NCBI RefSeq assembly: GCF_000015865.1
Contig: NC_009012.1
Span: 2,907,081-2,971,080, forward strand
Source: Acetivibrio thermocellus ATCC 27405
GTDB taxonomy: Bacteria; Bacillota; Clostridia; Acetivibrionales; Acetivibrionaceae
Reading direction: 5' to 3'
DNA: 64,000 nt
Positions 1-8,622 of this stretch are shown in pieces. Each line of letters starts with the position of its first letter. Position 1 is the stretch's first letter. Under the pieces are notes generated by a model, which searched no databases, was not told the DNA's origin, and saw only the letters and a list, made by a program, of their open reading frames with translations. The position numbers and the translations under genes were made by a program.

Positions 1-90
1 AACAAGCTTTCTTCCAAAAAAGTTGAGCATACAGGCTGCGCATCATGTCCTATGCCTTGCGGGGTTTCAAATAATGGTGAGGAGGCTTAA
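1..90 (+). CDS. rnfE: RnfE C-terminal end (partial)
   Basis: An open frame enters from the window edge and stops at TAA 88-90. Only 29 residues are visible. They are hydrophilic and cysteine-rich (CASCPMPC), which fits a short cytoplasmic tail of a membrane subunit. The gene ends five bases before rnfA. In clostridial Rnf operons the order is C-D-G-E-A-B, so the expected upstream neighbour is RnfE, a membrane subunit of the ferredoxin:NAD+ oxidoreductase. The identity rests on position more than on sequence. Confidence 0.6.
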   Translation, partial: NKLSSKKVEHTGCASCPMPCGVSNNGEEA

Positions 91-95
91 CCAAA

Positions 96-683
96 ATGAG
101 TGATGCTAGTTTGATGATTATAATTATATCAGCTTTGCTGGTAAAGAATTTTGTGCTTTCGCAGTTTTTAGGAATTTGCCCGTTTTTGGGGGTTTCCACG
201 AAGCTTTCCACAGCCATGGGAATGGGCTGTGCGGTAACCTTTGTTATGACGATTGCGTCCTTTGTTACAAAACTCTTGTATGACGGCTTGCTTGTTACTT
301 TTGAACTTCAATACCTGCAAACTATATTGTTTATTCTTGTTATAGCGGCACTTGTACAGCTTGTTGAGATTATATTGAAGAAGTTTGTGCCTCCTCTTTA
401 CAGGGCGCTGGGTATTTATCTTCCTCTCATTACTACCAACTGCGCCGTGCTGGGAGTGGCACTGCTTAATATCGACGAGGGATTTGACCTTTTGAGGTCC
501 ACGGTTTATGGTTTTGCAGCCGGGCTTGGATTTACTCTTGCCTTGATTCTGTTTGCGGGGGTAAGGGAAAGATTGGAGTACAGTAATATACCGGAATCCT
601 TCAAGGGACTTCCGATAGCGCTGATTTCAGCAGCTTTTGTTTCCCTGGCATTCTTTGGTTTCCAAGGACTTCTGGGTATATAA
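96..683 (+). CDS. rnfA: RnfA, membrane subunit of ferredoxin:NAD+ oxidoreductase
   Basis: This 195-aa, very hydrophobic protein has about six membrane helices. RnfA and RnfE are homologous membrane subunits of the Rnf complex, which couples electron flow from reduced ferredoxin to NAD+ with Na+ or H+ export. Family-typical stretches are visible near the start (KNFVLSQFLGICPFLGVS) and in the middle (LPLITTNCAVLGVAL), including the conserved cysteines thought to bind an intramembrane iron-sulfur centre. The length is usual for the family. It starts five bases after the preceding gene, with GGAGG just upstream, and is followed by rnfB after 38 bases. Confidence 0.95.
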   Translation: MSDASLMIIIISALLVKNFVLSQFLGICPFLGVSTKLSTAMGMGCAVTFVMTIASFVTKLLYDGLLVTFELQYLQTILFILVIAALVQLVEIILKKFVPPLYRALGIYLPLITTNCAVLGVALLNIDEGFDLLRSTVYGFAAGLGFTLALILFAGVRERLEYSNIPESFKGLPIALISAAFVSLAFFGFQGLLGI

Positions 684-721
684 AAGTGTTTTCCAGATTA
701 TTAAGAGGGGTTGTTTAAAAT

Positions 722-1525
722 ATGGTTTTTGATGTGTTGATACCAACTGCTATTGTTGGAGGAGTAGGTCTTTTGGCAGGACTTGGCCTTTCTGTGGCGT
801 CAAAGAAATTTGAGGTAAAAGTTGATGAAAGGGTCGGACTGGTAAGAGAAGTTTTGCCGGGAGCCAATTGTGGTGCCTGCGGACAGACGGGTTGCGACGC
901 ATTTGCAGAGGCCGTTGTTGAGGGAAAATGCAAACCAAACGGCTGCCCTGTGGGTGGACAGGAGGTTGCCGATAAAATTGGCGAGATTCTCGGCGTAAAA
1001 GCTGAAGCAGCTGTGGCGAAGGTTGCCAGGGTTATGTGCTCGGGAACTTATGAGGCGTGCAAGCAAAAGTATGAGTATTCGGGAATTGAGGATTGTGCCG
1101 CGGCATCAGTTCTTTTTGGAGGACCTTCGGGATGTTCTTACGGTTGCGTTGGCATGGGTAATTGCGTGAGGGCATGTCCCTTTGATGCAATTGTGCTGGT
1201 AAACGGTGTGGCAAGAGTTGTGGAATCAAGATGCAAGGCATGTGAAATGTGCGTGGCATCTTGTCCTAAAAAAATAATTAAAATTGTTCCAAAATCCAAT
1301 GAATATACAGTGGCATGCTCCAGCATGGACAAGGGAGCCGTGGTGAGAAAGAATTGCACCGTGGGGTGCATTGGCTGTGCAAAATGTTCGAAAGTGTGCC
1401 AGCATTCAGCCATAGAGATGCAGGGAACACTGGCAAGGATAAATGTGGAAGCCTGTGTCAACTGCGGTGAATGCATGAAGGCTTGTCCTACCGGGGCGAT
1501 TAAAAAGTTTAAATGTGAAGTTTAA
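722..1525 (+). CDS. rnfB: RnfB, multi-cluster ferredoxin subunit
   Basis: This 267-aa protein has an N-terminal membrane anchor (about residues 5-27). A Fe4S4 domain with the NCGACGQTGCDAF cysteine pattern follows, then four ferredoxin-type motifs: CVGMGNCVRACPF, CKACEMCVASCP, CIGCAKCSKVCQ and CVNCGECMKACP. This is the layout of clostridial RnfB, which takes electrons from ferredoxin and passes them through the Rnf complex. Length and order after rnfA fit the family. It is the last gene of the operon; a hairpin follows at 1564. Confidence 0.95.
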   Translation: MVFDVLIPTAIVGGVGLLAGLGLSVASKKFEVKVDERVGLVREVLPGANCGACGQTGCDAFAEAVVEGKCKPNGCPVGGQEVADKIGEILGVKAEAAVAKVARVMCSGTYEACKQKYEYSGIEDCAAASVLFGGPSGCSYGCVGMGNCVRACPFDAIVLVNGVARVVESRCKACEMCVASCPKKIIKIVPKSNEYTVACSSMDKGAVVRKNCTVGCIGCAKCSKVCQHSAIEMQGTLARINVEACVNCGECMKACPTGAIKKFKCEV

Positions 1526-1563
1526 ATGTTAAGTGTGAAATAAAGTTTGGTTCTTTTGACATA

Positions 1564-1592
1564 AAGCTCAGCGGATGCTGAGCTTAATATAT
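1564..1592. terminator. Hairpin after rnfB
   Basis: A perfect 9-bp stem (AAGCTCAGC / GCTGAGCTT) with a GGAT loop lies between the convergent rnfB and the gene at 1616. The 3' flank on the plus strand is A/T-rich (AATATATTT) rather than a clean T tract, so termination strength is uncertain. Confidence 0.6.
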
Positions 1593-1615
1593 TTGTAATT
1601 TTTAGATTTGGGTTA

Positions 1616-1852
1616 TTATCTGTGTGGCTTTTTTGTAACCAGTATTTGGTTTCTGCCGTTTTTAAATGATTTTCTAACATCATAGCCCCTTGTTACCAAT
1701 GTGTCGTATATTTTGTCGGTTTGCTCAAAGTAGTTGTTTTCCACATCCAAAATCAGTGTTTCTCCGGGCTTTAACTCGTTTGACAACTTTTCCAGTGTGG
1801 CATCCACGTTCATATTTTCTGCGTTTATGATTTTCTCACCGTTGTGATTCAT
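1616..1852 (-). CDS. Small conserved-looking hypothetical protein (78 aa)
   Basis: A 78-aa soluble, charged protein preceded by a good ribosome site (GGGAGG, minus strand). The pattern of a helix (DATLEKLSNEL), a strand (ETLILDV), a helix (QTDKIYDTLVTRGYDV) and a final strand (NQILVTKK) resembles small two-layer sandwich proteins of the TusA type. The TusA cysteine is absent, so no function is assigned. It is convergent with rnfB and divergent from the kinase gene at 2030. Confidence 0.6.
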   Translation of the reverse strand: MNHNGEKIINAENMNVDATLEKLSNELKPGETLILDVENNYFEQTDKIYDTLVTRGYDVRKSFKNGRNQILVTKKPHR

Positions 1853-2029
1853 TTTGATTTCCTCCCGTTTTGGAAAAAATAAATGAAAAATGATTTAAGT
1901 CAGTGCAAAAAATGTTTCAAAACTCAATTCAATGCGTATATATTTTGTATATAGTATTGACATGCAGATGCTATTATATAAGGCAAATATTATTATATTG
2001 TAAAAAATTTCTTGTTTGAGGAGCAGAAT

Positions 2030-2539
2030 ATGAAGAAAACGAATATTGTGCTTATAGGTATGCCGGGGGCCGGTAAAAGTACCATTGGGGTGCTTTTGGC
2101 AAAGGCGATGAAAATGCCTTTTATTGATACGGATTTGCTGATACAGCAAAAGTATAACAAATATCTTCAGGAAATTATTGACGAGGTTGGCGTTAAAGAG
2201 TTTCTTTCAATTGAGGAAAAAACAGCTCTTGAGCTGAATGTCGAAAACCATGTGATTGCAACGGGCGGAAGTATGATTTACAGCAATTTGGCATTGGAAC
2301 ATTTAAAAAAAGATGGTGTGCTTGTTTATCTACAGTTAAGGTACGATGAGATTGAAAGCAGGCTGGCTGATATATCCGGCAGAGGAGTTGCCATGGAAAA
2401 GGGCCAGACTTTGATTGGACTTTATAGTGAGAGAGTGCCTTTGTATGAAAAACATGCGGATATTACGGTAAATTGTTCCGGCAAGAACATGGAGGCCATT
2501 GTGACGGAAATAAAAAACAGGTTTGAAGAAGGAAAATAA
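2030..2539 (+). CDS. Shikimate-kinase-like P-loop kinase
   Basis: A 169-aa P-loop kinase. The Walker A motif GMPGAGKST is at residues 10-18, followed by FIDTDLLI (the DTD motif that binds magnesium in shikimate kinases) and ATGGSM in place of the usual TGGG shikimate-binding loop. The lid region reads SGRGVAM rather than the canonical RPLL-type sequence, so it may act on another small substrate. The start is the ATG at 2030, preceded by GAGGAG; an upstream ATG at 2012 has no ribosome site. It stands alone, not in an aromatic amino acid operon. Confidence 0.8.
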   Translation: MKKTNIVLIGMPGAGKSTIGVLLAKAMKMPFIDTDLLIQQKYNKYLQEIIDEVGVKEFLSIEEKTALELNVENHVIATGGSMIYSNLALEHLKKDGVLVYLQLRYDEIESRLADISGRGVAMEKGQTLIGLYSERVPLYEKHADITVNCSGKNMEAIVTEIKNRFEEGK

Positions 2540-2636
2540 ATTTTTAAAAAATTTTTTATAAGTTTGTATAAAAAGACCTAATATGGGTTAATAATATAAA
2601 TGACCTCACAAAATACATTTTGACCCCCTTTACATC

Positions 2637-2667
2637 GGTTAGTCTCTTGAGGACTAACCCTTTTTTT
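2637..2667 (+). terminator. Rho-independent terminator of the shikimate-kinase-like gene
   Basis: An 8-bp stem (GGTTAGTC / GACTAACC) with a short loop is followed by seven T residues. The gap from 2540 to 2848 (about 300 bases) otherwise holds only A/T-rich sequence, with no gene that I can support. Confidence 0.85.
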
Positions 2668-2848
2668 ATGTGTTAAAGGCATTGCTTATCTCTATTATTG
2701 TCCGTAAAAAACAGAGTATATAAAAAGCTTGTGTATGATGGTAATTATTTGATATAATAATTTTATATAAAAACCGATATCGCATAAAAAAGATTATACA
2801 AGTTGGACATCGGAGAATCCGGCATTAGGGAAATTGATTGGGAAATTT

Positions 2849-3016
2849 ATGATCATTGGAGATACCGTTTTGTCGTCTTATATTTCCGAAAACGGTATAT
2901 ATTCCGGTACCGAAAGCTTGTTTAAAATTGATGAAAGTACATATCTGAACAGAGGTTTTGCGTTCAATGGGGAAAACAAGCTTTCATCATGGGAAGTCAA
3001 ACTGGAACGTCTCTAG
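2849..3016 (+). pseudogene. Short open frame, possible gene remnant
   Basis: A 55-codon frame from an ATG with no convincing ribosome site, ending 36 bases before the acetyltransferase start. The translation (IIGDTVLSSYISENG ... LNRGFAFNGENKL) looks protein-like but matches no family I recognise. It may be a decayed fragment or the leader of the next transcript. Confidence 0.2.
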
Positions 3017-3051
3017 TCTTGTTGAATTTGTATATTCCGGGAGGAACAGCC

Positions 3052-3531
3052 GTGGAAGTCAGGATTGAAAGAGCAAAATTGGAGGATGCAGAATTGATAC
3101 TGGAAGGGCAGAGAAAATGCTTTTTGACTTTATTAGAGAGGTATCAGGATCATGACCTTAACCCATGCAATGAGAAATTGGAAAGTATTCAAAAAAGCAT
3201 TATTGAACATTATTTTTATAAAATCTTGGTAGACGGAAAATTTTCAGGGGCTGTATATGTACATGAGAATCCTGATAAGTTGCATATGAAATTACATACA
3301 ATTTATGTATTGCCGGAATACCAGAATCTTGGTGTGGCTCAAAAAGCAATTGAATATGTTGAAAAAATACATAATTGTGCCGTGGAATGGGTTTTGGAAA
3401 CTCCTCATGATTTAGAAAAAAATCATCATTTGTATGAAAAAATGGGGTATGTAAAGACCGGAAAGACTGAAAAGATAAATGACAGATTGACTATTGTGCA
3501 TTTTAAAAAAGAGATAAGCAAATTGGATTGA
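3052..3531 (+). CDS. GNAT-family N-acetyltransferase
   Basis: A 159-aa protein with the GNAT fold signature. The core strand HTIYVLPEYQNLGVAQKAIEYVE (about residues 78-100) carries the acetyl-CoA pyrophosphate-binding loop (Q-N-L-G-V-A, a variant of Q/RxxGxG/A), and the C-terminal LYEKMGYVKTGK is the usual motif B end. The substrate cannot be read from sequence. The GTG at 3052 is chosen because GGGAGG lies nine bases before it; the longer frame from 2989 lacks a ribosome site. Confidence 0.8.
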   Translation: MEVRIERAKLEDAELILEGQRKCFLTLLERYQDHDLNPCNEKLESIQKSIIEHYFYKILVDGKFSGAVYVHENPDKLHMKLHTIYVLPEYQNLGVAQKAIEYVEKIHNCAVEWVLETPHDLEKNHHLYEKMGYVKTGKTEKINDRLTIVHFKKEISKLD

Positions 3532-3683
3532 AACTTTTTTCGAATTTAAGAAGAATAACTTCAGGTCAAACTAAAAGTACTTTAGCAGCACATATAATCT
3601 AGAAATAACGAAGATATTCCTTTTATACTTAACCTTTTCAAAAAATAAGGGAACTTAAAATATTCTATATTTTTGGGGGAATT

Positions 3684-4109
3684 ATGGAGGTAATTGACAA
3701 ACTTAAAAGCAAAAATATCAAAGTAACTGAAGTGGACAAATGGGGACCATATTTTCGTAAGAGATGGGAAGACAGCTTTGCCGGCCATATGAGCTATGAT
3801 GAGAAAAAAGCCATATATCTGTACGACGATGACGGTGCCTGTGGTTTTCTTTGGCATATATTCAGTTATGAAAAGAGGAAATGTTTAAAAGGAGAAGAGG
3901 CCAAACGTGCATTTGATGTCGAGCGAAAAGATTTTTGCTATATTTTTTACCAACTTTCGGATGTTGTCCTGATACTCGAAAAAGCGTCCGGGCTTATTGC
4001 AAGTGACCTGGATACTGAATTTGATGTCTATGTTGCGGACAAAGAGTTTAACTGGACCTATGTAAAAACACATGAAGAAGAATATGGGCCTTACTTTTGC
4101 CGAAGGTGA
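3684..4109 (+). CDS. DUF4275 family protein
   Basis: A 141-aa soluble protein. The pattern KWGPYFRKRWEDSFAGHMS, GFLWHIFSYEKRKCLKGEEA, FYQLSDVVLILEKA and a final WTYVKTHEEEYGPYF is what I know from DUF4275, a family found mostly in Firmicutes with no established role. The ribosome site GGGGG lies just before the ATG. It is followed by a strong palindromic terminator and stands alone. Confidence 0.75.
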   Translation: MEVIDKLKSKNIKVTEVDKWGPYFRKRWEDSFAGHMSYDEKKAIYLYDDDGACGFLWHIFSYEKRKCLKGEEAKRAFDVERKDFCYIFYQLSDVVLILEKASGLIASDLDTEFDVYVADKEFNWTYVKTHEEEYGPYFCRR

Positions 4110-4129
4110 AATCTTTGCTAAATTAAAAC

Positions 4130-4162
4130 AAAATACCCGGGTGAAATACCCGGGTTAAATAA
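4130..4162. terminator. Bidirectional terminator between DUF4275 and deoR-type genes
   Basis: Two copies of ACCCGGGT separated by GAAAT form an 8-bp perfect stem. A-rich sequence lies on the left and T/A-rich sequence on the right, so it can serve both convergent genes. Confidence 0.7.
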
Positions 4163-4180
4163 TTTATATAACTTTTCAGA

Positions 4181-4984
4181 TCAGTTAGGATTGGAGGGAT
4201 TGTAATGATTTTCAATTGATTTGGTTTCAGGGTTTACTATTATTATTTCCTTGCCGAGCTTGACTATTTTGCTGACGGAATCTTTGGGTGCTTTATTGTC
4301 GGTGATGATGATATCGATTTGTTCGAGAGGGAACGAATTGCACAACGAATTAATTCCCCATTTGGAATAATCCAATAATAAAATACGTTTTTGAGCTATG
4401 GATGCAAGTGCCTTTTTTGTCGAAGTTAAAGATTGAGAATGTTCGAACGCGCCTCCCGGAACGCGGAAAGCCCTGCAAGACAAAAATGCAACATCAGCCT
4501 GGTACTGCTTCATAATGTCCGGATCAGCAAGAATAACGGAACGGTTTTTGTGATGAAGAAAACCTGTTGGAATTAAAACCTGTATGTTTTCATTATTGGA
4601 TAAAGTCATTGAAGCTGTAAGGCTGGTTGTGATAACGGACAGATGGATGTTTTCGGGCAGTGTTTCAACTAACAGCTGGGTGGTGGTTCCGGAGTCGATA
4701 CATATGGTTTGATACGGACGAATATATTTAAGTGCGGCAATGGCTATGGCTTCTTTTTCTTCTTTATGTTCTCCGATTTGAACATAGTAGTCTGTCGGCT
4801 GTGCAGGTTTTAAAAGAACTGCATAACCCCGCTCTCTTTTTACAAAATTCATTTCCTGCAACTTATCAAGATTGCGCCGTATGGTCATTTCAGTACAATT
4901 TAATTTTTCCGCAAGTTCTCTTATGGAAATGGTATTTTGCCTTTCCATAATCTCAATAATCTGTGAGTATCGATCTTTTTTCAT
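4181..4984 (-). CDS. DeoR-family transcriptional regulator of the sugar operon
   Basis: A 267-aa protein. Residues 3-55 form a DeoR winged helix (RYSQIIEIMERQNTISIRELAEKL then EMTIRRNLDKL). The rest is the sugar-phosphate-sensing domain of the isomerase-like fold (CIDSGTTTQLLVETL, ITTSLTAS, LLDYSKWG). DeoR proteins usually repress a neighbouring sugar operon and release it on binding a phosphorylated sugar. It is divergent from the kinase-led operon at 5278, and the 293-base spacer holds repeated AT-rich sites, so that operon is the likely target. Confidence 0.88.
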   Translation of the reverse strand: MKKDRYSQIIEIMERQNTISIRELAEKLNCTEMTIRRNLDKLQEMNFVKRERGYAVLLKPAQPTDYYVQIGEHKEEKEAIAIAALKYIRPYQTICIDSGTTTQLLVETLPENIHLSVITTSLTASMTLSNNENIQVLIPTGFLHHKNRSVILADPDIMKQYQADVAFLSCRAFRVPGGAFEHSQSLTSTKKALASIAQKRILLLDYSKWGINSLCNSFPLEQIDIIITDNKAPKDSVSKIVKLGKEIIIVNPETKSIENHYNPSNPN

Positions 4985-5123
4985 TTATTCTTTTACCTCG
5001 CATCAAGTGAAAAATTTTAGAAAATCTGATTATTTTGTATGTAAATATTATAAAATCACATTTTAATTATATAATATCAAATTAAATAATACAACCTAAA
5101 TTGTGCCATGATATTTTAAAAAG

Positions 5124-5201
5124 AACGTTAAATTTTCGAATAAAATAAATAAAATTATGGTTTAACGTAAAAAAACAAAACATTAAATGTTCGAAATAAA
5201 A
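5124..5201. promoter_or_regulatory. Candidate DeoR operator repeats
   Basis: Two similar direct copies, AACGTTAAATTTTCGAATAA at 5124 and AACATTAAATGTTCGAAATA at 5179, are spaced 55 bp apart, about five helical turns. The second contains the palindrome AACATT-A-AATGTT. Both lie upstream of the -35 of the kinase operon promoter and between divergent genes. Assigning them to the DeoR protein is inference. Confidence 0.5.
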
Positions 5202-5211
5202 AATAAAATGT

Positions 5212-5240
5212 TTGACAAAGAACATAAAGTATGATTTAAT
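5212..5240 (+). promoter_or_regulatory. SigmaA-type promoter of the sugar operon
   Basis: TTGACA at 5212-5217, a 17-base spacer and TTTAAT at 5235-5240 lie 38 bases before the kinase ATG. The gene has a good ribosome site (GGAAGGGAG). Confidence 0.65.
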
Positions 5241-5277
5241 ATAATTGAAGATAAAAAATTGAATAGGAAGGGAGAAT

Positions 5278-6762
5278 ATGAATAATTTTTACGTTCTCAG
5301 CATAGATCAGAGCACTCAAGGGACTAAAGCGGTTATTCTAAACGACTCTGGAATTATTCAAGCAAGACATGATCTCCCACATAAGCAAATCATAAATGAA
5401 AATGGATGGGTTTCCCATGATCCGGAAGAAATCTATGAAAATGTAATTAAGACCGTGAAAATGGTAGTGGAAAAAGCAGGCATAGATAAAAACCGGATTC
5501 TTTGCGTGGGAATTTCAAACCAGAGAGAGACAACAGTCGTATGGGACAAGAAAACAGGCAAGCCTCTTTGCAATGCAATTGTTTGGCAATGCAACAGAGC
5601 AAAAGATATTTGTGAAAGAATAAAAAAGGCGGGATACGAGAATTGTATAGCCGCAAAATCGGGTTTAAAGCTTTCTCCGTATTATCCGGCCGGTAAGATG
5701 ACATGGTTTATGGAGAATGTTCCGGATGTAGACAAAAAAGCAGATGACGGAGATGCGGCTTTTGGAACAATAGATAGCTGGCTTGTTTATAAACTGACAA
5801 AGGGAAAAAGTTATAAAACCGATTATTCAAATGCCAGTCGTACCCAGCTTTTAAATTTAACCACACTGAAGTGGGATGAACAACTCTGCGACATATTTGG
5901 AATACCGGTTAAAGCACTTCCTGAGATTTGTGATTCAAATTCAGTGTTTGGCGAAACTGATTTTGAAGGTTATCTTGAAAAGCCCATTCCAATCTGCGGG
6001 GTACTTGGGGATTCCCATGGTGCGTTGTTTGGACACAACTGCAGAAAAGAAGGTTCGATAAAAGTTACTTATGGAACAGGCTCATCCGTTATGCTAAACA
6101 CGGGCAACATACCGATTTTCAGCAAACATGGATTATCCACCTCTCTTGCCTGGGTAATCGACGGAAAAGCTTCTTATGTTCTCGAAGGCAATATTAACTA
6201 TACCGGTGCGGTTATTTCATGGCTTAAAGATGCTCTTGGATTGATTCAGTCTGCGAAAGAAACGGCTGAGTTGTCAAAAAGGGCAAACCCAAATGATGGA
6301 ACTTATTTGGTTCCCGCATTTACCGGTTTGGGGGCTCCGTACTGGAAAAGCGAAGCCAAGGCGATCATTGCCGGAATGAGCCGTTCGACCGGCAAAGCAG
6401 AGCTGGTGAAAGCGGCTAATGAATCTATTGCTTATCAAATTAATGATGTTATTTTGGCAATGCGAAAAGATACGGGGTTGGAAATTTCGGAATTGTGTGT
6501 TGACGGAGGACCGACCAGGGATGATTATCTGATGCAGTTCCAGAGCGATATTTCTGATGCAGATATTAAAATACCCAATATTGAGGAGCTTTCTGCAACA
6601 GGAGCGGCTTTTCTGGCCGGAATGTCAGCCAATCTGTATGATGACACCGTGTATAATGCCATATCATATCGATTTTACCATTCCAAAATGAATTCTCAAG
6701 TACGCAATGAAAAAGTTGATGGTTGGAAAGCAGCAGTAAATATGCTTTTAAGCAAGGAGTGA
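5278..6762 (+). CDS. FGGY-family carbohydrate kinase (glycerol-kinase-like)
   Basis: A 494-aa kinase of the ASKHA fold. Glycerol-kinase-like stretches are visible: SIDQSTQGTKA (phosphate 1 loop), GISNQRETTVVWDKKTG, AIVWQCNRAKD, NASRTQLLNL, GVLGDSHGALFGH and GTGSSVML. The DSH at the substrate aspartate differs from the DQQ/DQH usual in glycerol kinase. The genes that follow handle sugars (transketolase, polyol dehydrogenase, sugar ABC transporter), so a ketose or polyol substrate is more likely than glycerol. It is the first gene of the operon, five bases before the transketolase. Confidence 0.85.
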   Translation: MNNFYVLSIDQSTQGTKAVILNDSGIIQARHDLPHKQIINENGWVSHDPEEIYENVIKTVKMVVEKAGIDKNRILCVGISNQRETTVVWDKKTGKPLCNAIVWQCNRAKDICERIKKAGYENCIAAKSGLKLSPYYPAGKMTWFMENVPDVDKKADDGDAAFGTIDSWLVYKLTKGKSYKTDYSNASRTQLLNLTTLKWDEQLCDIFGIPVKALPEICDSNSVFGETDFEGYLEKPIPICGVLGDSHGALFGHNCRKEGSIKVTYGTGSSVMLNTGNIPIFSKHGLSTSLAWVIDGKASYVLEGNINYTGAVISWLKDALGLIQSAKETAELSKRANPNDGTYLVPAFTGLGAPYWKSEAKAIIAGMSRSTGKAELVKAANESIAYQINDVILAMRKDTGLEISELCVDGGPTRDDYLMQFQSDISDADIKIPNIEELSATGAAFLAGMSANLYDDTVYNAISYRFYHSKMNSQVRNEKVDGWKAAVNMLLSKE

Positions 6763-6767
6763 TATTA

Positions 6768-7604
6768 ATGAAACTTACGGCGGAACACAAAAAGAGACTC
6801 TTGATCCAGGCTGCGGACATACGGACAAAAACTGCGGAGTTGGTATATCACGGTAATGGAGGGCATATTGGCGGAGACCTTTCGGAGATTGATATACTGA
6901 CTGTTTTATATGATTATATGAAACATGATCCGAAGAATCCGGACTGGGACGAAAGAGACTATTTTATTCTGAGCAAGGGCCATGCAGCCGAGGCATACTA
7001 TGTTTTGTTGCATGAATACGGCTACATAGACAAAAGCGATTTAGATGCTTTTGGTAGCTTTCAGGCAAAATTGGGAGGACACCCTACAAAAAAAATAAAA
7101 GGCGTGGAGGCAAATACGGGTTCTCTTGGCCATGGACTCGGTCTTGCGACAGGTATGGCACTGGCTTTGAAAATGAGCAAGAAAAATAACAGAGTCTTTG
7201 TACTGACAGGAGACGGAGAACTTGCGGAAGGCAGCAATTGGGAAGCGGCAATGGCAGCGTCAAAATTCAAGCTTAAAAATCTGACATGGATTATTGACCG
7301 CAACTATTTGCAGATCAGCGGAAATACAGAAGATATTATGCCGCTGGAAAATCTCAAACAGAAGACAGAGGCATTTGGGTTTCATACCCTTGTTATAAAT
7401 GGCCACGATCTTGATGAAATCAGGGAGGCACTGGAGATTCAGGATCCTGATGGAAGACCAATGTGTATTATTGCCAATACCATCAAAGGAAAAGGCCTTT
7501 ACTGTGCAGAGAATAAAGCGGAATGGCACCATAAAACACCCAGTGCGGAACAGATTGAGCAAATGAAAAGGGACATGTCAATGTATAAAAGGAGTTTGAT
7601 ATGA
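6768..7604 (+). CDS. Transketolase, N-terminal (TPP-binding) subunit
   Basis: A 278-aa protein matching the first half of transketolase. LSKGHAAEAYY, GGHPTKKIKGVEANTGSLGHGLG and the thiamine diphosphate motif GDGELAEGSNWEAAMAAS...IDRN are visible. In split transketolases this chain holds the TPP and metal site and pairs with the C-terminal subunit, encoded next with a 4-base overlap. Start at ATG 6768 after AAGGAG. It probably moves two-carbon units between pentose and triose/hexose phosphates. Confidence 0.93.
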   Translation: MKLTAEHKKRLLIQAADIRTKTAELVYHGNGGHIGGDLSEIDILTVLYDYMKHDPKNPDWDERDYFILSKGHAAEAYYVLLHEYGYIDKSDLDAFGSFQAKLGGHPTKKIKGVEANTGSLGHGLGLATGMALALKMSKKNNRVFVLTGDGELAEGSNWEAAMAASKFKLKNLTWIIDRNYLQISGNTEDIMPLENLKQKTEAFGFHTLVINGHDLDEIREALEIQDPDGRPMCIIANTIKGKGLYCAENKAEWHHKTPSAEQIEQMKRDMSMYKRSLI

Positions 7605-8542
7605 TGGCAAGAGAAGCATGTAGAGAAGCTTTCTCCAAAAGAATATTGGAAGAGGCGAAAAAAGACAGAGATATTGTGGTTATATGCACAGATTCCAGAG
7701 GTTCAGCGTCTCTTGGAAGCTATCCTGAAGAGTTGCCGGAACAATTTGTGGAACTGGGAATTGCAGAGCAAAATGCCGTAACGATGGCGGCCGGAATGGC
7801 TTCGGTAGGGAAAAAGGCATATGTTGTCGGTCCGGCAAGCTTTTACAGCATGCGTGCCGCCGAACAGGTGAAGGTGGATGTGGCATATTCCCATAACAAT
7901 GTCAAAATAATCGGCATCAGCGGAGGGATCAGCTATGGAGCTTTAGGAGCTACACATCATTCATTGCAGGATATTGCGCTCATGAGAGCAATCCCCGGGC
8001 TTATTGTGGAGGTTCCTTCCGACGCCAATCAGATGAGGGCGTTGGTCGGCAAATTCTTAAGCATCGATGATCCGGTATATGTGCGCATCGGACGCGGACC
8101 GGTACCGGTAATATACAATGAAAATTGTGATGTAGAGATAGGAAAAGCAATTACATGGTTTGACGGTACAGATGCAGCAATTATAGCATGCGGGCAAATG
8201 GTTTGGCGTGCATTGGAAGCAGCAAAAGAGCTGGAAAAAGAGGGTATCCATGTTACCGTTGTGGACATGCATACAATTAAACCTTTGGATGAAGAGACAA
8301 TTCTTTCTGTGGCTGAAAAATGCGGATGTGTATTGACCTTGGAAGAACACAGCATTTATGGCGGCCTTGGCGGTGCAGTGGCGGAAGTGCTTAAAACACA
8401 GACAAAAGCTTCCCTCATGATTGTAGGAATTCCGGATGAAGATGTTCCAAATGGAACTGATGAGGAAGTATTTAGCTACTACGGAATGGATGTGCCTGGA
8501 ATTGTACTGAAAGTAAAAGAACTTATTGAAAAAAAGAAATAG
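7601..8542 (+). CDS. Transketolase, C-terminal subunit
   Basis: A 313-aa protein covering the pyrimidine-binding and C-terminal domains of transketolase. FVELGIAEQNAVTMAAGMAS carries the conserved catalytic glutamate, and GISGGISYGALGATHHSLQDIALMRAIPG follows. It overlaps the N-terminal subunit at ATGA, which suggests coupled translation of a heterodimer. Two ATG codons in tandem (7601, 7604) could each start it. An 80-base gap separates it from the dehydrogenase gene. Confidence 0.93.
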   Translation: MMAREACREAFSKRILEEAKKDRDIVVICTDSRGSASLGSYPEELPEQFVELGIAEQNAVTMAAGMASVGKKAYVVGPASFYSMRAAEQVKVDVAYSHNNVKIIGISGGISYGALGATHHSLQDIALMRAIPGLIVEVPSDANQMRALVGKFLSIDDPVYVRIGRGPVPVIYNENCDVEIGKAITWFDGTDAAIIACGQMVWRALEAAKELEKEGIHVTVVDMHTIKPLDEETILSVAEKCGCVLTLEEHSIYGGLGGAVAEVLKTQTKASLMIVGIPDEDVPNGTDEEVFSYYGMDVPGIVLKVKELIEKKK

Positions 8543-8622
8543 GGATTCGCAAACCGCAAACAATTCGCAAGCTACAGTACCTTACAGAGAAAATTAATCT
8601 ATCGCCAGACGGAGGTAAAAGA

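Noticed and set aside
1930-2000. TTGACA-like promoter before the shikimate-kinase-like gene
   Set aside because: TTGACA is present, but the nearby TATATA/TATAAG boxes give spacers of only 12-14 bases, too short for a confident call.
5278-6762. Plain call of glycerol kinase
   Set aside because: Similarity is strong, but the substrate-loop residue differs and neighbours point to sugar or polyol use, so a family-level name is safer.
8029-8563. Long antisense frames over the transketolase subunit gene
   Set aside because: Shadow frames opposite a well-supported gene, with no ribosome site and unlikely composition.
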